Shown here: piece by piece, positions 21,188 to 32,348 of the stretch
Layout: the number at the start of each line of letters is the position of its first letter
How positions within the stretch are numbered: the first letter of the stretch is position 1
NCBI RefSeq assembly: GCF_018687715.1
Contig: NC_056761.1
Location: 20,142,001 to 20,206,000, forward strand
Reading direction: 5' to 3'
From: Carya illinoinensis
Lineage: Eukaryota > Streptophyta > Magnoliopsida > Fagales > Juglandaceae
Length of the DNA: 64,000 bases
The notes under the pieces: model-generated
Seen by the model: only the letters and a program-made list of their open reading frames with translations
The model's database searches: none
What the model was told of the DNA's origin: nothing
Program-made: the position numbers and the translations under genes

Positions 21188-23830
21188 ATGGAGGAACACA
21201 GCTCAGAAAGCCACAACCAAAACCAAAACTCAAATCCAACCAAAGACCTTGCCCATCCAAGCAGTCCATACTACATTGGCACAAATGATGGGACTGGCTC
21301 CATGCTTGTTACTCATAGCTTGGATGCTAGTAACTATTACTCATGGGCTCGATCAATGAAGAGAGCATTGAGAATCAAAAATAAGCTTGGCTTCATTGAT
21401 GGAAGCCTATGTGAGCCAACTGACCCAAATGACCCTCTCATGGAACATTGGCTGCGCTGCAATGATGTTGTAATCACTTGGATGCAAAATACCATGGCCC
21501 TTGATATCAAATGCAGCACAGTATATGCAGAAACAGCACATGAACTTTGGCTTGAGTTAGAGCAACGTTTTTCACAACAAAATGCACCTCGAATCTTTGA
21601 GATCAAACAAGCTGTAACTATGCTGATGCAAAACCAAGATGTTGTAAGTGTTTATTTCTCCAAACTCAAAACTTTACTTGATGAGCTTTTGAGCTATGAG
21701 ACAATTCCAAGTTGCAGCTGTGGGGGCTTGAAAACTGTTGTGCAAAACCAACAAAGGGATTGGGTTATGAAATTCCTAATGGGTTTGAATGATTCCTATA
21801 AGGGAATCAAAGCACAAATTCTCTTAATCAAACCCTTTCCTAGCCTTAATGAGGTTTATTCCATAATACAACAAGAAGAGAAAAGAAGGGAAATATCCAC
21901 TGAAGGATTTGTCCATGACTCTATGGCACTGTTTACTCGAGGCAACTACAAGGAAGGTGGTAAACCAAACTTTTCTGCACAAAAAAGGGATCGATACTAT
22001 TGCTCTTTTTGCAAAATTACAGGACACTCTCTAGAAAGATGCTTTAAGGCTAACCCAAACAAACCAGTTTGCTCTCATTGTCAAATACCAGGTCATACTG
22101 CAGATAAGTGTTTTAAATTGCATGGATATCCACCAACTCACAAGTTTGATGGAAGGAATAGATCTTCAGCAAATCAAGTCATTGCATCTTCAACTTCTGC
22201 ACATGATTTGGAAAATGACAAGTCTCAAGTGTCCTTAAGCCAAGAACAATATTCACAGCTTCTGGCTTTGCTCAAACCAGCAGCAAGTCCCTCAGCCAAC
22301 AATGTCCAAAGCATTTTGGCATCTTCATCTTCTGATGAGAATGTTCATCAAATTTCTGGTATACCCTCATTATGTTTATCTGCTTTTAACTCCAAGCATT
22401 CAAATAAATTGAATGTGCCTTGGATCATTGATACAGGAGCAACAGACCATATGATCTGTTCTCCTTCACTATTCTCATCAATCCAATCACAAACTTCCTT
22501 TTCTGTTGCTCTACCTAATGGTCATACTGCTGCTGCTACTCACATAGGATCAGCAAAAGTTACAAATTACATAACCCTTCAGGATGTTCTCTGTGTCCCT
22601 AACTTTACTTTCAACTTAATTTCTGCCAGAAAATTAACTCAAACCCTTCATTGTTGTTTAATTTTCTTCCCTCATTTCTGCTACATACAGGACCTTTCAG
22701 TTTGGAAGACGATTGGCATGGGTGAAGTGAGGCAGGGGCTGTACCACATGCTGCAAGGGGAGGTCTCTCCCTCAGCCTTGTCAGATACCTTGAGAAAAAT
22801 GAGTCCACTCTCCTCTTTTCCTGTTTCTGCTTCAGTCACCAGCAATGACCAAAACTTTGATGTTTGGCACTATAGACTAGGACATTCTTCCTACTCAGTT
22901 TCTAATATAGATGGTGAAGTTCATTTTTCCAAAATTCCTAATGAGAAACCTTGTTCCATATGTCCTCTAGCCAAACTGCACAAACTACCTTTTCCTCTAA
23001 GCATGCACAAAACAGAAAAATGTTTTGAACTGTTACATTGTGACATTTGGGGCCCTTGCAATGAGATTGGCAGTGATGGATCAAACTATTTCCTGACTAT
23101 TGTAGATGACTTCAGTAGATGTACCTGGACCTACATGTTAAAGCTAAAATCTGATGCCACCACAACCCTTCAGAGTTTCTGTGCTATGATAGAAACTCAG
23201 TTTGAGACTAAAATAAAAACCATTCGAAGTGACAATGGGGGAGAGTTTAACATGAAGGATTTTTATCTCAAAAAGGGCATCATACATCAAAGGAGCTGTG
23301 TTGAGACACCTCAACAAAATGCTGTAGTGGAAAGAAAACACCAACATATTTTAAACACAGTAAGGGCATTAAGGTTTCAGAGTGGAATCCCCTTGAGATA
23401 TTGGAATCATTGTATTTTGACTGCTGTGTATTTGATAAACAGGATACCTTCACCTGTATTGAGTAATAAAAGTCCATATCAAATCCTTTTTAACAAAGCC
23501 CCAAATTACACACACCTTAAAGTTTTTGGTTGCTTGGCCTTTGCCACCACTATTGTCAATGGAAGGCATAAATTCGACCCTAGAGCAAAAAGGTGTGTGT
23601 TCATAGGGTACCCTTTTGGAGTTAAGGGATACACTTTGCTTGATCTTGAAACCAAGAAAACATTCATCTCTAGAAATGTGATTTTCTATGAAAATGTTTT
23701 CCCTTACAAAAATGAGATCCTCACAAAAACTCATGAGCAATCAAACCAAAACAATATCAGTTTCACTCAAATCCCTACCATCCTTACAGAATCTGTCACA
23801 ACTCCTCCAAATATTTCTCAAGAAGCATAA
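21188..23830 (+). CDS. Copia gag, protease and integrase
   Basis: I chose the ATG at 21188 ([11 protein letters not shown]), the first after the PBS; an upstream in-frame ATG at 21128 lies inside the LTR. Gag spans about residues 25-270 ([27 protein letters not shown]). Two CCHC knuckles follow at about 270-308 ([14 protein letters not shown] and [14 protein letters not shown], the second followed by KLHGYPP). The aspartic protease motif is [11 protein letters not shown] near 412. A GAG-pre-integrase His motif (VWHYRLGHS) lies near 558. The integrase core has Asp in HCDIWGP, Asp in RSDNGGEF and Glu in VVERKH (about 616, 681 and 713). All catalytic residues are present. The frame is closed by TAA at 23828-23830, and the same frame resumes at once as RT. 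Confidence 0.95.
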   Translation: MEEHSSESHNQNQNSNPTKDLAHPSSPYYIGTNDGTGSMLVTHSLDASNYYSWARSMKRALRIKNKLGFIDGSLCEPTDPNDPLMEHWLRCNDVVITWMQNTMALDIKCSTVYAETAHELWLELEQRFSQQNAPRIFEIKQAVTMLMQNQDVVSVYFSKLKTLLDELLSYETIPSCSCGGLKTVVQNQQRDWVMKFLMGLNDSYKGIKAQILLIKPFPSLNEVYSIIQQEEKRREISTEGFVHDSMALFTRGNYKEGGKPNFSAQKRDRYYCSFCKITGHSLERCFKANPNKPVCSHCQIPGHTADKCFKLHGYPPTHKFDGRNRSSANQVIASSTSAHDLENDKSQVSLSQEQYSQLLALLKPAASPSANNVQSILASSSSDENVHQISGIPSLCLSAFNSKHSNKLNVPWIIDTGATDHMICSPSLFSSIQSQTSFSVALPNGHTAAATHIGSAKVTNYITLQDVLCVPNFTFNLISARKLTQTLHCCLIFFPHFCYIQDLSVWKTIGMGEVRQGLYHMLQGEVSPSALSDTLRKMSPLSSFPVSASVTSNDQNFDVWHYRLGHSSYSVSNIDGEVHFSKIPNEKPCSICPLAKLHKLPFPLSMHKTEKCFELLHCDIWGPCNEIGSDGSNYFLTIVDDFSRCTWTYMLKLKSDATTTLQSFCAMIETQFETKIKTIRSDNGGEFNMKDFYLKKGIIHQRSCVETPQQNAVVERKHQHILNTVRALRFQSGIPLRYWNHCILTAVYLINRIPSPVLSNKSPYQILFNKAPNYTHLKVFGCLAFATTIVNGRHKFDPRAKRCVFIGYPFGVKGYTLLDLETKKTFISRNVIFYENVFPYKNEILTKTHEQSNQNNISFTQIPTILTESVTTPPNISQEA

Positions 23831-25822
23831 GCAAATTCTCAAAATGCCATCTCTGAACAAGAAGTTTCTGACACTTCCCCTCAAACCGAGTCAGAAACTA
23901 TCCCTCAAGATCTTCCCACTCATCACCATCCATCAAATATAACACCAATCACTCATTTGCCTAGGAGGTCAATAAGGAATCGAAGAACACCTACCCACTT
24001 GCAGGACTTCATTTGTCAACAAGTCTCTTCTCTTCACCCATCTCAAATGTTGAACAAACAGAAAGGCAAGAGTCCATCAGGTAATGCTTACCCTCTTAGT
24101 GATAGTATTTCATATGAAAAGCTTTCCAATTTGCATAGAGCTTTTGTTGTTTCCATTACCTCTCAAACAAAACCCAAAACTTATCAAGAAGCCCAAAATT
24201 CACCTGAATGGTGCACAGCTATGAAAGCTGAAATAGAAGCTCTTGAACTCAATGACACTTGGGACTTAGTTAATTTACCACTTGATAAGGAAGCAATTGG
24301 ATGCAAATGGGTATATAAAGTGAAGTATAAAGCTGATGGGAGTGTAGAGAGATATAAGGCAAGGTTGGTAGCAAAGGGATATACCCAACAAGAAGGATTA
24401 GATTACCATGAAACTTTCTCACCTGTGGCCAAGCTTGTCACTGTCAGAACACTGCTAGCTGTAGCAGCAATAAAGGGATGGGGACTTTTCCAATTCGATG
24501 TAAACAATGCATTTTTGCATGGTGAATTAGATGAGGAAGTCTATATGGAACTTCCTCCTGGGTATTGTGATGTAGATAGCAAGAAAGTGTGCAAATTGAA
24601 CAAAAGTCTATATGGACTAAAACAAGCATCACGGCAGTGGTACTCCAAGCTTTCAAACTTCATTTCTGAGCAAGGATTCACTCAATCTAAAGCTGATTAC
24701 AGCTTGTTCATCAAAAGGACTAAGGATTCATTCACAGCCATCTTGGTATATGTGGATGATATTATAGTAGCTGGTGATTGCATTGACAGCATCAACTACC
24801 TCAAGACTTCCCTTCATGAAAAGTTCAGAATCAAAGACCTAGGCAAGTTGAAATACTTCCTAGGAATTGAGGTGGCCAGGACTGAGGATGGGATTCACAT
24901 ATGCCAGAGAAAATATGCTCTGGATATTCTAAGTGATTCAGGAACCATTGGATCTACACCTGCTAGGATCCCTATGGATCAAAACATCAATTTAAGCAAG
25001 GAGGAAGGGGAGCTACTTCCAGAACCAACAATGTACAGAAGGTTAGTGGGTCGATTACTATACTTGACAATAACTAGGCCTGATCTTTCATATGCAGTCC
25101 AGTTATTAAGCCAATTTATGGAGAGCCCTCGGGTCCCACATCTACATGCAGCACACAAAATCTTAAGGTACATCAAGAGGGCACCAGGTCAAGGGTTATT
25201 CTATCCAAGAAATTCAAAATTACAGCTACATGGATATAGTGATTCAGATTGGGGAACTTGCCCTGATAGCAGGAGGTCTGTGACAGGCTATTGTGTGTTA
25301 ATTGGTGAATCATTAGTGTCTTGGAAGTCCAAGAAACAGCAGGTTGTTTCCAGGTCCTCATCAGAGGCAGAGTATAGGGCCATGGCCAATGTGTGCTGTG
25401 AATTGACATGGTTGAAGTACTTGTTTGAGGACTTACATGTTGAACATTCTCAAGCAGCCTTTCTATACTGTGATAACAAATCAGCTCTGTATATAGCCAC
25501 CAATCCTGTCTTCCATGAGAGGACCAAGCATATAGAGATTGACTGCCACCTAATTCGAGACAAAATACAAGAAGGGAGTATCATTACAGAACATGTGTGC
25601 AGCAAATCACAAGTGGCAGACATACTAACCAAGGCCTTGGACTCACAAAGCTTTTACTCTTGCATGTCCAAGATGGGAGTAGCAGATATCTACTCTCCAT
25701 CTTGCGGGGGGCTATTGAAGATCAATGAAGCTGCTGAGGTGGAGAACCAAGAGACACAGTCATCATCACCTGCATTACCATTGGATGGCAGGTCAGCAAA
25801 GAGAGGAAAAACAATCGTGTAA
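23831..25822 (+). CDS. Copia reverse transcriptase and RNase H (continuation of gag-pol)
   Basis: The stretch is in the same frame as the preceding segment and separated from it only by one TAA codon, so the two were one polyprotein. It has a Pro/Ser-rich linker, then a copia-type RT: AEIEALELNDTWDLV, GCKWVYKVKYKADGS, RYKARLVAKGYTQQEGLDY, FQFDVNNAFLHGEL, the catalytic YVDDIIVAGD at 24748-24777, and KYFLGIEV. RNase H follows with GYSDSDWGTCPDSRRS, SRSSSEAEYRAM, YCDNKSALYIA and KHIEIDCHLIRDKI. The frame ends at 25822, about 110 bp inside the 3' LTR. RT copies the genomic RNA into DNA and RNase H removes the template. Confidence 0.95.
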   Translation, partial: ANSQNAISEQEVSDTSPQTESETIPQDLPTHHHPSNITPITHLPRRSIRNRRTPTHLQDFICQQVSSLHPSQMLNKQKGKSPSGNAYPLSDSISYEKLSNLHRAFVVSITSQTKPKTYQEAQNSPEWCTAMKAEIEALELNDTWDLVNLPLDKEAIGCKWVYKVKYKADGSVERYKARLVAKGYTQQEGLDYHETFSPVAKLVTVRTLLAVAAIKGWGLFQFDVNNAFLHGELDEEVYMELPPGYCDVDSKKVCKLNKSLYGLKQASRQWYSKLSNFISEQGFTQSKADYSLFIKRTKDSFTAILVYVDDIIVAGDCIDSINYLKTSLHEKFRIKDLGKLKYFLGIEVARTEDGIHICQRKYALDILSDSGTIGSTPARIPMDQNINLSKEEGELLPEPTMYRRLVGRLLYLTITRPDLSYAVQLLSQFMESPRVPHLHAAHKILRYIKRAPGQGLFYPRNSKLQLHGYSDSDWGTCPDSRRSVTGYCVLIGESLVSWKSKKQQVVSRSSSEAEYRAMANVCCELTWLKYLFEDLHVEHSQAAFLYCDNKSALYIATNPVFHERTKHIEIDCHLIRDKIQEGSIITEHVCSKSQVADILTKALDSQSFYSCMSKMGVADIYSPSCGGLLKINEAAEVENQETQSSSPALPLDGRSAKRGKTIV

Positions 25823-26132
25823 GGAAATGGGAAAGGAATTCTGAGGAATAAAAGTTTCTGTCCTATATGCAGGCCATGTCCAGACCATGTCCTTTTGTTT
25901 GTATTCCATTTTCATTTCTGTAAAAGTAGTGTGTGCAGGGTAGTGGTAGTATGTACATATTGCAGAATTTTGTAAGCTAGTGACAGTATGTAAGTCTATA
26001 AAGAGCAGACCCCCTTGTACAGAAATCGATATATGAATACACAGAAAACAATTCATTTCAGTTTTTCTCCTGCATCACTCTGATAAGCTCTTGGTGTTTT
26101 CTATAAATACATTGGCATTTGCATTTGTTTTA
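25713..26132 (+). repeat. Copia 3' LTR, 420 bp
   Basis: It starts TATTGAAG (a G to A change in the terminal TG) and ends GCATTTGTTTTA before the AGTTA duplication. A TATA-like CTATAAAGAG near 25998 could start outward transcription into the host reading frame at 26142. Confidence 0.93.
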
Positions 26133-26137
26133 AGTTA
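26133..26137. repeat. Copia target duplication AGTTA, right copy
   Basis: Exact partner of 20745-20749. Confidence 0.92.
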
Positions 26138-26141
26138 AAAA

Positions 26142-26256
26142 ATGGCAAGGTGGCAACTCTACCGTACGCCACCACGAACAGTCGCTTTGGTATGTGTTGT
26201 CCTTCTTTTCTTGTATACTTCCTGCTTGGTCTTTCTGAGTCACAGTAAACTTCTAT
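26142..26256 (+). CDS. Possible first exon of a membrane-anchored protein
   Basis: An ATG at 26142 opens MARWQLYRTPPRT followed by a strongly hydrophobic run (VALVCVVLLFLYTSCLVFLS), that is, a short basic N-terminus and one membrane segment, as in type II Golgi anchors or uncleaved signal sequences. The frame closes shortly after with TGA at 26254-26256 unless a donor at about 26246 (CACAGTAAAC) is used. I could not find a downstream exon that keeps the frame. A second reading near 27000-27160 (after TTCAG) has another hydrophobic stretch but is unproven. The family is not recognised. The copia element sits 9 bp upstream of this ATG. Confidence 0.3.
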
Positions 26257-26259
26257 GAT

Positions 26260-27766
26260 ACGTTTAAATTCCAACACTAGTATTTTGAACTGAAAACATT
26301 ATTTGGAAAATAGATCAAATGTGATATTTTTATACAGATCTATAGTTTAAAGAGATGAAGCTTCAGTTATCTCCTTGCAAATGTGTAGTGGGAATACATG
26401 ATAGACGGTGCATTAGAATTCATCTTATGATGCATGATCGCATGCATGGGCAGCAGGATTCAAATCTTGGTTAATTCTGCCCGCACCCGTACTGTGCTCT
26501 TACTATTATAATCCTACTTATCTGATAATATTTCTTGGTTATCATATTAATCTCTCACCTCAACAATCATATTGTTAGTCCTACTTTTCTTCTTCATGCT
26601 TGGATTGTTCTTGTAAATTCAAACTTTCCTTGTACCTTAATCTGCATAAATATCTGTATAGACAAACGTGGAAGTTAACCCCTAAGAAACGCATTAAACC
26701 AAAGCGCACATATTTATCTCAGAAGTTCATTACCTCCCACGTTGTTTCGTATTACTCAAATTACACATGCTGAGTTTTATTATTATTATATGGAGATGGA
26801 TTGAGAGCTGGACTAGAAAAAGTGAAGTATCACAAACTGAAAAGATCGATGACACTTATATATGCCATGTCCGAGAGAGTGGAAAATGATCATAGTGATT
26901 GGTATCTTTTAGTACATGATATTTAATTTTACATGAAAAAAAGGTAAAAATGCTAAACACAATACAATAAATATAATAACTTGAAAATTCAGGGTCATTT
27001 GTTTATCTGGTTTGACATTGGCACTACTATTGATCTATGGTATCCAGGTACGTTGTGTGGCTTCTGACCTTGAGAGAAAAAGGACATGCAGTGGTGGTCG
27101 TAATGGACTTCTTAGGCTGTGGAAAGCCACCATCAACATTTAAATTAAGTTTTTATTCATTTATTGTGTTTTATAGATACTTCTTGTGTAGTTGAAAAGG
27201 TCATGAGGGAAATGGTTGTGATGGCTTTTCTACGTTTATCTTTCAACTTGTTTGTGAGAGATATGATCATAAAATTTGACTAAATTTTAATTTTTCTAAA
27301 GGACCCATCGCAAGGACGGGTGTTACAGGTCTGCTTGTGATTTTGGTATGCTTTTGATTTTTTGTCTACGAAACCCATTCCCAAAACTCAAATATGTTCA
27401 AGATTTGGAGGCAAAAGAAGGTATCAACAATCTAACAATCCGTCCAAGTTTATAAAATCTCAAAAAATTTGAAACAAACCTAGATGCAAAGGTATAGAGA
27501 ATGACCAAATCTTTTGTTTTTCATGCTTGTATTCCTTTCTTCCGTTTCAGTCTTTTTGGTCTTTTTGAGCCATCATCTCTCTCTTCCATTATCGTTTCAA
27601 GAAAATTTGAAGCAAATACAAAGATTTTAGAAAGAGAGAACCAAATCTTGACCTTCACAAAGTCATTGTTTAGAAATCAAGAATTGGAAGTAAATCTTAT
27701 ATGAAAATTGAAGAATCGAGGTAGGAAAAAGTTACCCAAAATAGCAAAAGCGTAGCAAAGTTGTAA

Positions 27767-27770
<4 letters not shown>
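26260..27770. other. Anonymous AT-rich DNA
   Basis: No recognisable transposon or protein similarity. One stretch (27000-27170, plus) follows a good acceptor-like TTCAG and reads VICLSGLTLALLLIYGIQ then a basic, Cys-containing tail before a stop. It could be an exon of the frame at 26142 or chance. Confidence 0.4.

Positions 27771-27821
<51 letters not shown>
27771..27821. repeat. (GA)n microsatellite
   Basis: About 25 uninterrupted GA dinucleotides. The minus-strand poly-Leu/Ser open frame across it is an artefact. Confidence 0.95.
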
Positions 27822-27822
<1 letters not shown>

Positions 27823-28833
27823 AGAGTGTATAGAGAGGGATGGGGGTGAAGTAAATGGCCTGCAAAATCGTATGAGGTGCGATCACACAGAAACTAAGAT
27901 GTGAAACCTACGTAGCAATCCACTATTGAACGTTGTTTTTTGTGGGTTAGTAGTCCAACCCATCCTAAGGTTTTCTCTTTTAAACAGTTATAGCCAATGA
28001 GTGCGTTAGGGTGCCGTGTCCCGTTAAGTAAAATTCATTTTTTTCAAATCTTTTTTAATTGATATTTTTCAATATTTTTAAAAAATATAAAATATTAAAA
28101 TTAGACTGATAATCACTTTCTTAATCAATAAATAATTTTTTTTTAAAAATTTAAATATATAAGTGATTAAAATAAAATGAAGAGACTTGATAACATTATT
28201 TATCACGAGTTTGCATCATATTTTCCATGATCGCGCATGGTTTCCAAAGCATGTTTGGACACTTTCGAACCCTTCGATTATCCAACTAGCGATCACGTTT
28301 GGATAGTGACATTTGTGAATATTTGAATACACTATAATAAAATAGAAATTACATGAATGAGAATAAGTAACTTGTTTGGACCGACAGATGTAAACTTTAA
28401 ATTCAATCTTTAAGAATATTTATGTTCTCTACAGTAGATAAAGTTTTAAATAAATCAGTGCAACAAATATCCTCTTAACTTATCCCTTTTATAATACAAC
28501 AGTCATATTGATCGTTATATAAATGGAACTAATCCTATACAAGTGGTTGAGCCAAAGTTCTACAAGATAAAACAATTTTTTTTTTTTTAATTAAGCTTCT
28601 CTCTTGTACCGACAAAATAGGCGACTACTACACTTCTATGTTCAGAAAAATTGAGAAGAGAAAAACTCACAACCGGTCAGGTGTAATACCCAATTTCACA
28701 CCGGCCAATTAGATCACACCACGTATAAAATTTATTTCTCTTCAAATGTCACCTACCTCACGAAATAACTCAATATCCCTCTCCCTGTCTCCTCCCTAAT
28801 CCCTCCAATTTCCTTTCCCTCTCCTCTTGAATC
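27822..28833. other. Anonymous AT-rich DNA
   Basis: No gene recognised. 28250-28450 contains GCATGTTTGGACACTTTCG and ATCACGTTTGGATAGTG, resembling ends of GTTTGGA-type MITEs, but no clear inverted-repeat pair is visible. Confidence 0.4.
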
Positions 28834-30337
28834 TATTCGCATAGGACTTTTCATCTGGTTTCCAACTCGGAAACTCGGGTACATCCTGACCAGAACCCGA
28901 GTCTCAAATCCGGGCAGGGTTAAGCCGGGTGAGACCCGGCCCGAAATCCAGATTCCAGGTTGAACCCATGTTTTTTTTTTTTTTTTAAATAACTGGGAGC
29001 ATGAGAATGCCTTAAAAATGAGTGATCTTTCTCATTCCTTTCTTTTAAAACATAGGCAGGAAGTAAAGGTCCAAGGTAACCATGGCACGATTTGCATTGC
29101 AAAATAGAAGGGCCAGATGCGTATGATGTGCTCACTAATTTTGAGCACGTTGGAGAAAATCCACAAAATGCAGACAGATTAAAGGGGTAAATTTTAAACC
29201 CCTCTTCCCAGAAAAAAGAAAAAAAGAAAAAAAAAGGCATCTAAAACTATTAGCTATTAGCTCAAATCAAGTGGCTCAAATAAAGCCAAAAACTTGTGCT
29301 TACTCCTTACAAGCATAAACTACCAAAAAAAAGAAAAAAAAGAAGAAGAAAAGGGACAGACATTAACTCAAATCAAGTAGCTCAAATCAATGTCACCACT
29401 GGCCCAGAAAACCGTTGCTGTTGGAGCCAACACCTTCGGAGGTTCATAGCTCATTGTAGAGAGAACTTATAAGATCTTCCATTGCTCGACTTGATAATTT
29501 CAATGAACAGATTTTCAATTGCAGAAGGGGGCCAAAAGATTTGGCAATGAATATCAACCAAATCTAAATTATGAAGAAGATATTATGATATAATTCTGGA
29601 AATGATCTCAACAAAAGAAGGCAGGCACTTAATTCCATATAGTTTACAACATAAACATTGATCCGTTTTGCCAACATGGACTGTCCATTCATAGACTCCT
29701 TTTTTTTCTTCTTTTTTCAAAGGATCATCTTGTTGGCATAAGAATTTTTCATCTTGATCCCACGGTTTATAATTAGTATGATTTTGAATTTAATACTCTA
29801 AAGAATATAGTGCTAATTACGAGGCACGTGGGATGCATGGAATGGAAAGTTCAGGCAAGTCAAATAAATTAACCTTCATTTTCCTGTATACTTGAATGTT
29901 GTTTGTTAGCCAGATTAATAGCTCAGCCTCTTGATCTTAAGAAATAAGCCATGCAAGAGAGACAAACATGGAAGAAAAGCAGATAGACATCAACATCTTA
30001 CTTTAGTTTTTTCAACATGGAGGAAAAGCAAACAGACATATATAATAATCATCAATATCTTCAGTATTGAGAATTAATTAATAGATAAACAGAACAAAGA
30101 AAAGTTTCACTTACTCTAGTTTTTTTTTTCAACATGATTGGGAAGGCTAATTCATAGCAGCCTGCTGTGAAGGTAAAGCTAGATAATCATCTAAAAAAAT
30201 ATTTAAAAAACAGAGTTAGATATATAATAAACTAAGTTAGATAGATATTAAAAAAATATTTCAAGTTTCAAACTTACCTTCAAGGTCCATCAACTCTATG
30301 TATTCTTCCAACTCCTGAATGTCGACAGGTTTGGTCC

Positions 30338-30745
30338 TTAACCAATTTTGGGTGCAAATGAGAGCTTCGACAGTCTCTGGAGACAATGAACTCCTAAAAT
30401 GATCCAAAATGTGTCCTGCAGTGCTAAATGCAGACTTCGAGGCAATAGTGAAAATGGGGTGGCTAACACATCACGTGCTACCTTAGCAAGAACAGGATAA
30501 TGGGCGGCATTAACTCTCCACCAATCCAAGATATCAAAATTGAGTGATTTTGGTGCACATCCCTCCGACAAATACCTATCTAATTCTGATCTAAACTCTA
30601 TGAACCCTTGCTCCTCAAGGTATTTCTCTAACTTGCTATCAAATTTAGTCGAGCTACTAGAAGAAGTAGAAGTAGTGCTTGGCCTCTCTTGAGCCACATT
30701 AGAACTCCCCCCCACTAGCCACATGAAATTTGTTATACTGCTCAA
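30338..30745 (-). pseudogene. hAT transposase C-terminal region, frameshifted
   Basis: It reads a Ser/Thr linker, EKYLEEQGFIEFRSELDRYL, then FDILDWWRVNAAHYPVLAKV and ARDVLATPFS of the hAT dimerisation domain. After PFS the reading frame shifts, so the SExxFSTGG stretch appears in another frame at about 30430-30470. The first part of the domain is clear and the end is scrambled. Confidence 0.85.
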
Positions 30746-30812
30746 TCAAGCGGCTTAACAAGAGTTTAACCTGGCCCTCTGTCTTATCCCCCAACTCATC
30801 CCCTTTGCATAG

Positions 30813-31055
30813 TCACAACCAAAACCTCATTGACAACATTTTGTATCTTGGATCAAGCACAAATGCAACATATATCATCAAGTTAAACTTATCTGTGCTA
30901 CCCCAATACTTTTCAAACTTATTTTTCATATTCGTGCCCATGGTCCTAGTGATGCTATCATTATTCATGCACATGTTAATCAATGTATCTTCGATTATGC
31001 ACAATTCCTGGAAATATACATTAGCTGTTACATACAAAGAACCAGAAATGTTCAA
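30813..31055 (-). pseudogene. hAT transposase middle region
   Basis: It reads YFQELCIIEDTLINM, MGTNMKNKFEKYWGSTDKFN and VAFVLDPRYKMLSM. The LDPRYK motif is typical of the DUF4413/hAT-like region between the core and the dimerisation domain in plant hAT transposases. Stops separate it from the neighbouring blocks. Confidence 0.85.
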
Positions 31056-31106
31056 TGTAACATCATAAAATATTTTCAGTAACTCTACAAAAATCTGTGT
31101 TTTTTT

Positions 31107-31679
31107 CTAATCATCACTAGTGGGGTTCACGAATTCATTATCTACATACATATAATAGTGTTCAAAGGCTACTTTGTGTTTTATAGCGGTGCTCAACATC
31201 AAGTATGTGGAGTTCCATCTAGTGGAAACATCCAAGCAAAGCATCCTCCCGCTAATATTTTCCTCTATTGCACAATCCTTGAACTTGGAAAACCTTGACG
31301 GCGAGGACTTCACATATTTGACGGCTTCTCTAATCGTTGATATTAACTGATTAACCTCTCTCAAACCATCGTTAACAACCAAATTCAATATATGGGTAGC
31401 ACATCGCATGTGAAGGAACTCACCACCCAATATGGTACAATCACTATCCCTTATCCTCCTTCTCATGTAATCAACAACAACATCATTAGAGGAGGCGTTA
31501 TCAACTGTGATGGCCAAAATCTTATTAATCTTCCAATCCTGCAACCCCAAGTCTAACACCCTCCCAATAGTTTTGCCCCTATGATTGGGAATTTGGCAAA
31601 ACTTTATTATTTGCTTATGCAATCTCCAATTGCAATCAATAAAATGTGCAGTAATGCACATGTAGTTCATGTTTTGCAC
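31107..31679 (-). pseudogene. hAT transposase catalytic core
   Basis: 190 open codons with ITAHFIDCNWRLHKQIIKFC, ILAITVDNASSNDVVVDYM (DNAxxND with the catalytic Asp), LHMRCATHILNLVVNDGL and LDVSTRWNSTYLMLSTA. The order and spacing match the core at 15214-15711. The block is undamaged over its length but isolated by stops on both sides. Confidence 0.9.
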
Positions 31680-31927
31680 CGATGTCTATGTATCAGTGGT
31701 TAGACAAATTCTTTGACCATCTAATAATTTCTTTATCTGTATCTTCTCTTCGTTATACAGCTTAATACAATCCCTTTTTAGAGTGAGTCAGGATGGTAAT
31801 GTAAATCGAGGCTCTAAATCAGCCACATACTCAATAAGCCCCAAGTGCTCCACTAGCCTAAAAGGCAATTCACACCTAATAAAAAACTTAGTAGTTGACA
31901 TCCTAAGTTTTTCAGCGTCATACTTTA

Positions 31928-32348
31928 CTACACCTTCTGGGCTACATACTCTTCCCTCTGCATCCCTTTTACCACTAGAGGATTTACTTTTTCCAGCTCT
32001 TTAATCCTAAGAGTGGAATTTTCACATACATTATAAATGCGGTGATTCATAGAAGAAGTGCCATTTCTGTAGTGGCAACTATACTGCTTACCACAATGAT
32101 TGTACTTAAGCTTTTGGGTTAAGTATAGGTAGCACTTTCTCAAAATGTTCCCAAACCACCAACTGATTACTATGTATTTTCTTGGATTTTTTGGCTAAAG
32201 GTTGAATGGAATGGGTAGGCTGTTGTGTATATGTGAATGAAGGAGTGAGAATATTCCCATGCTCCTCCACATCAACTGAAAGAGAAAATGAGTCACTACC
32301 AACTCCTTGAGTTGTACCGACATTACAACTCACAGGATCTTCTTTCAT
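31928..32348 (-). pseudogene. hAT transposase N-terminus with degenerate BED finger
   Basis: A Ser-rich N-terminus reads into KKSKKIHSNQLVVWEHFEKV, the start of a BED domain, then ends. The rest is in another frame as YNHCGKQYSCHYRNGTSSMNHRI, where the first zinc Cys appears as Tyr. One frameshift and the lost ligand mark decay. Confidence 0.8.

Larger units (their letters stand above)
20750..26132 (+). mobile_element. Complete, young Ty1/copia retrotransposon, 5383 bp
   Basis: Two 420-bp LTRs (20750-21169 and 25713-26132) differ at only five positions by direct reading (about 1.2%). The element also has a perfect AGTTA duplication, a PBS at 21170 and a G-rich polypurine tract at 25701-25712. 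A single gag-pol frame of 1545 codons has one internal stop. The domain order gag, protease, integrase, RT, RNase H is that of copia. This is the youngest and best preserved element in the window and could be mobilised by a related active copy, or by itself if the stop is suppressed. Confidence 0.96.

Noticed and set aside
26997..27170. Second exon for the membrane-anchor frame at 26142
   Set aside because: After the TTCAG acceptor the only phase that continues the first exon hits a stop within eight codons; the open phase does not match the donor. Left as an unproven possibility.
27677..27886. Minus-strand frame with a Leu-Ser repeat
   Set aside because: Produced by the (GA)n microsatellite at 27771-27821.
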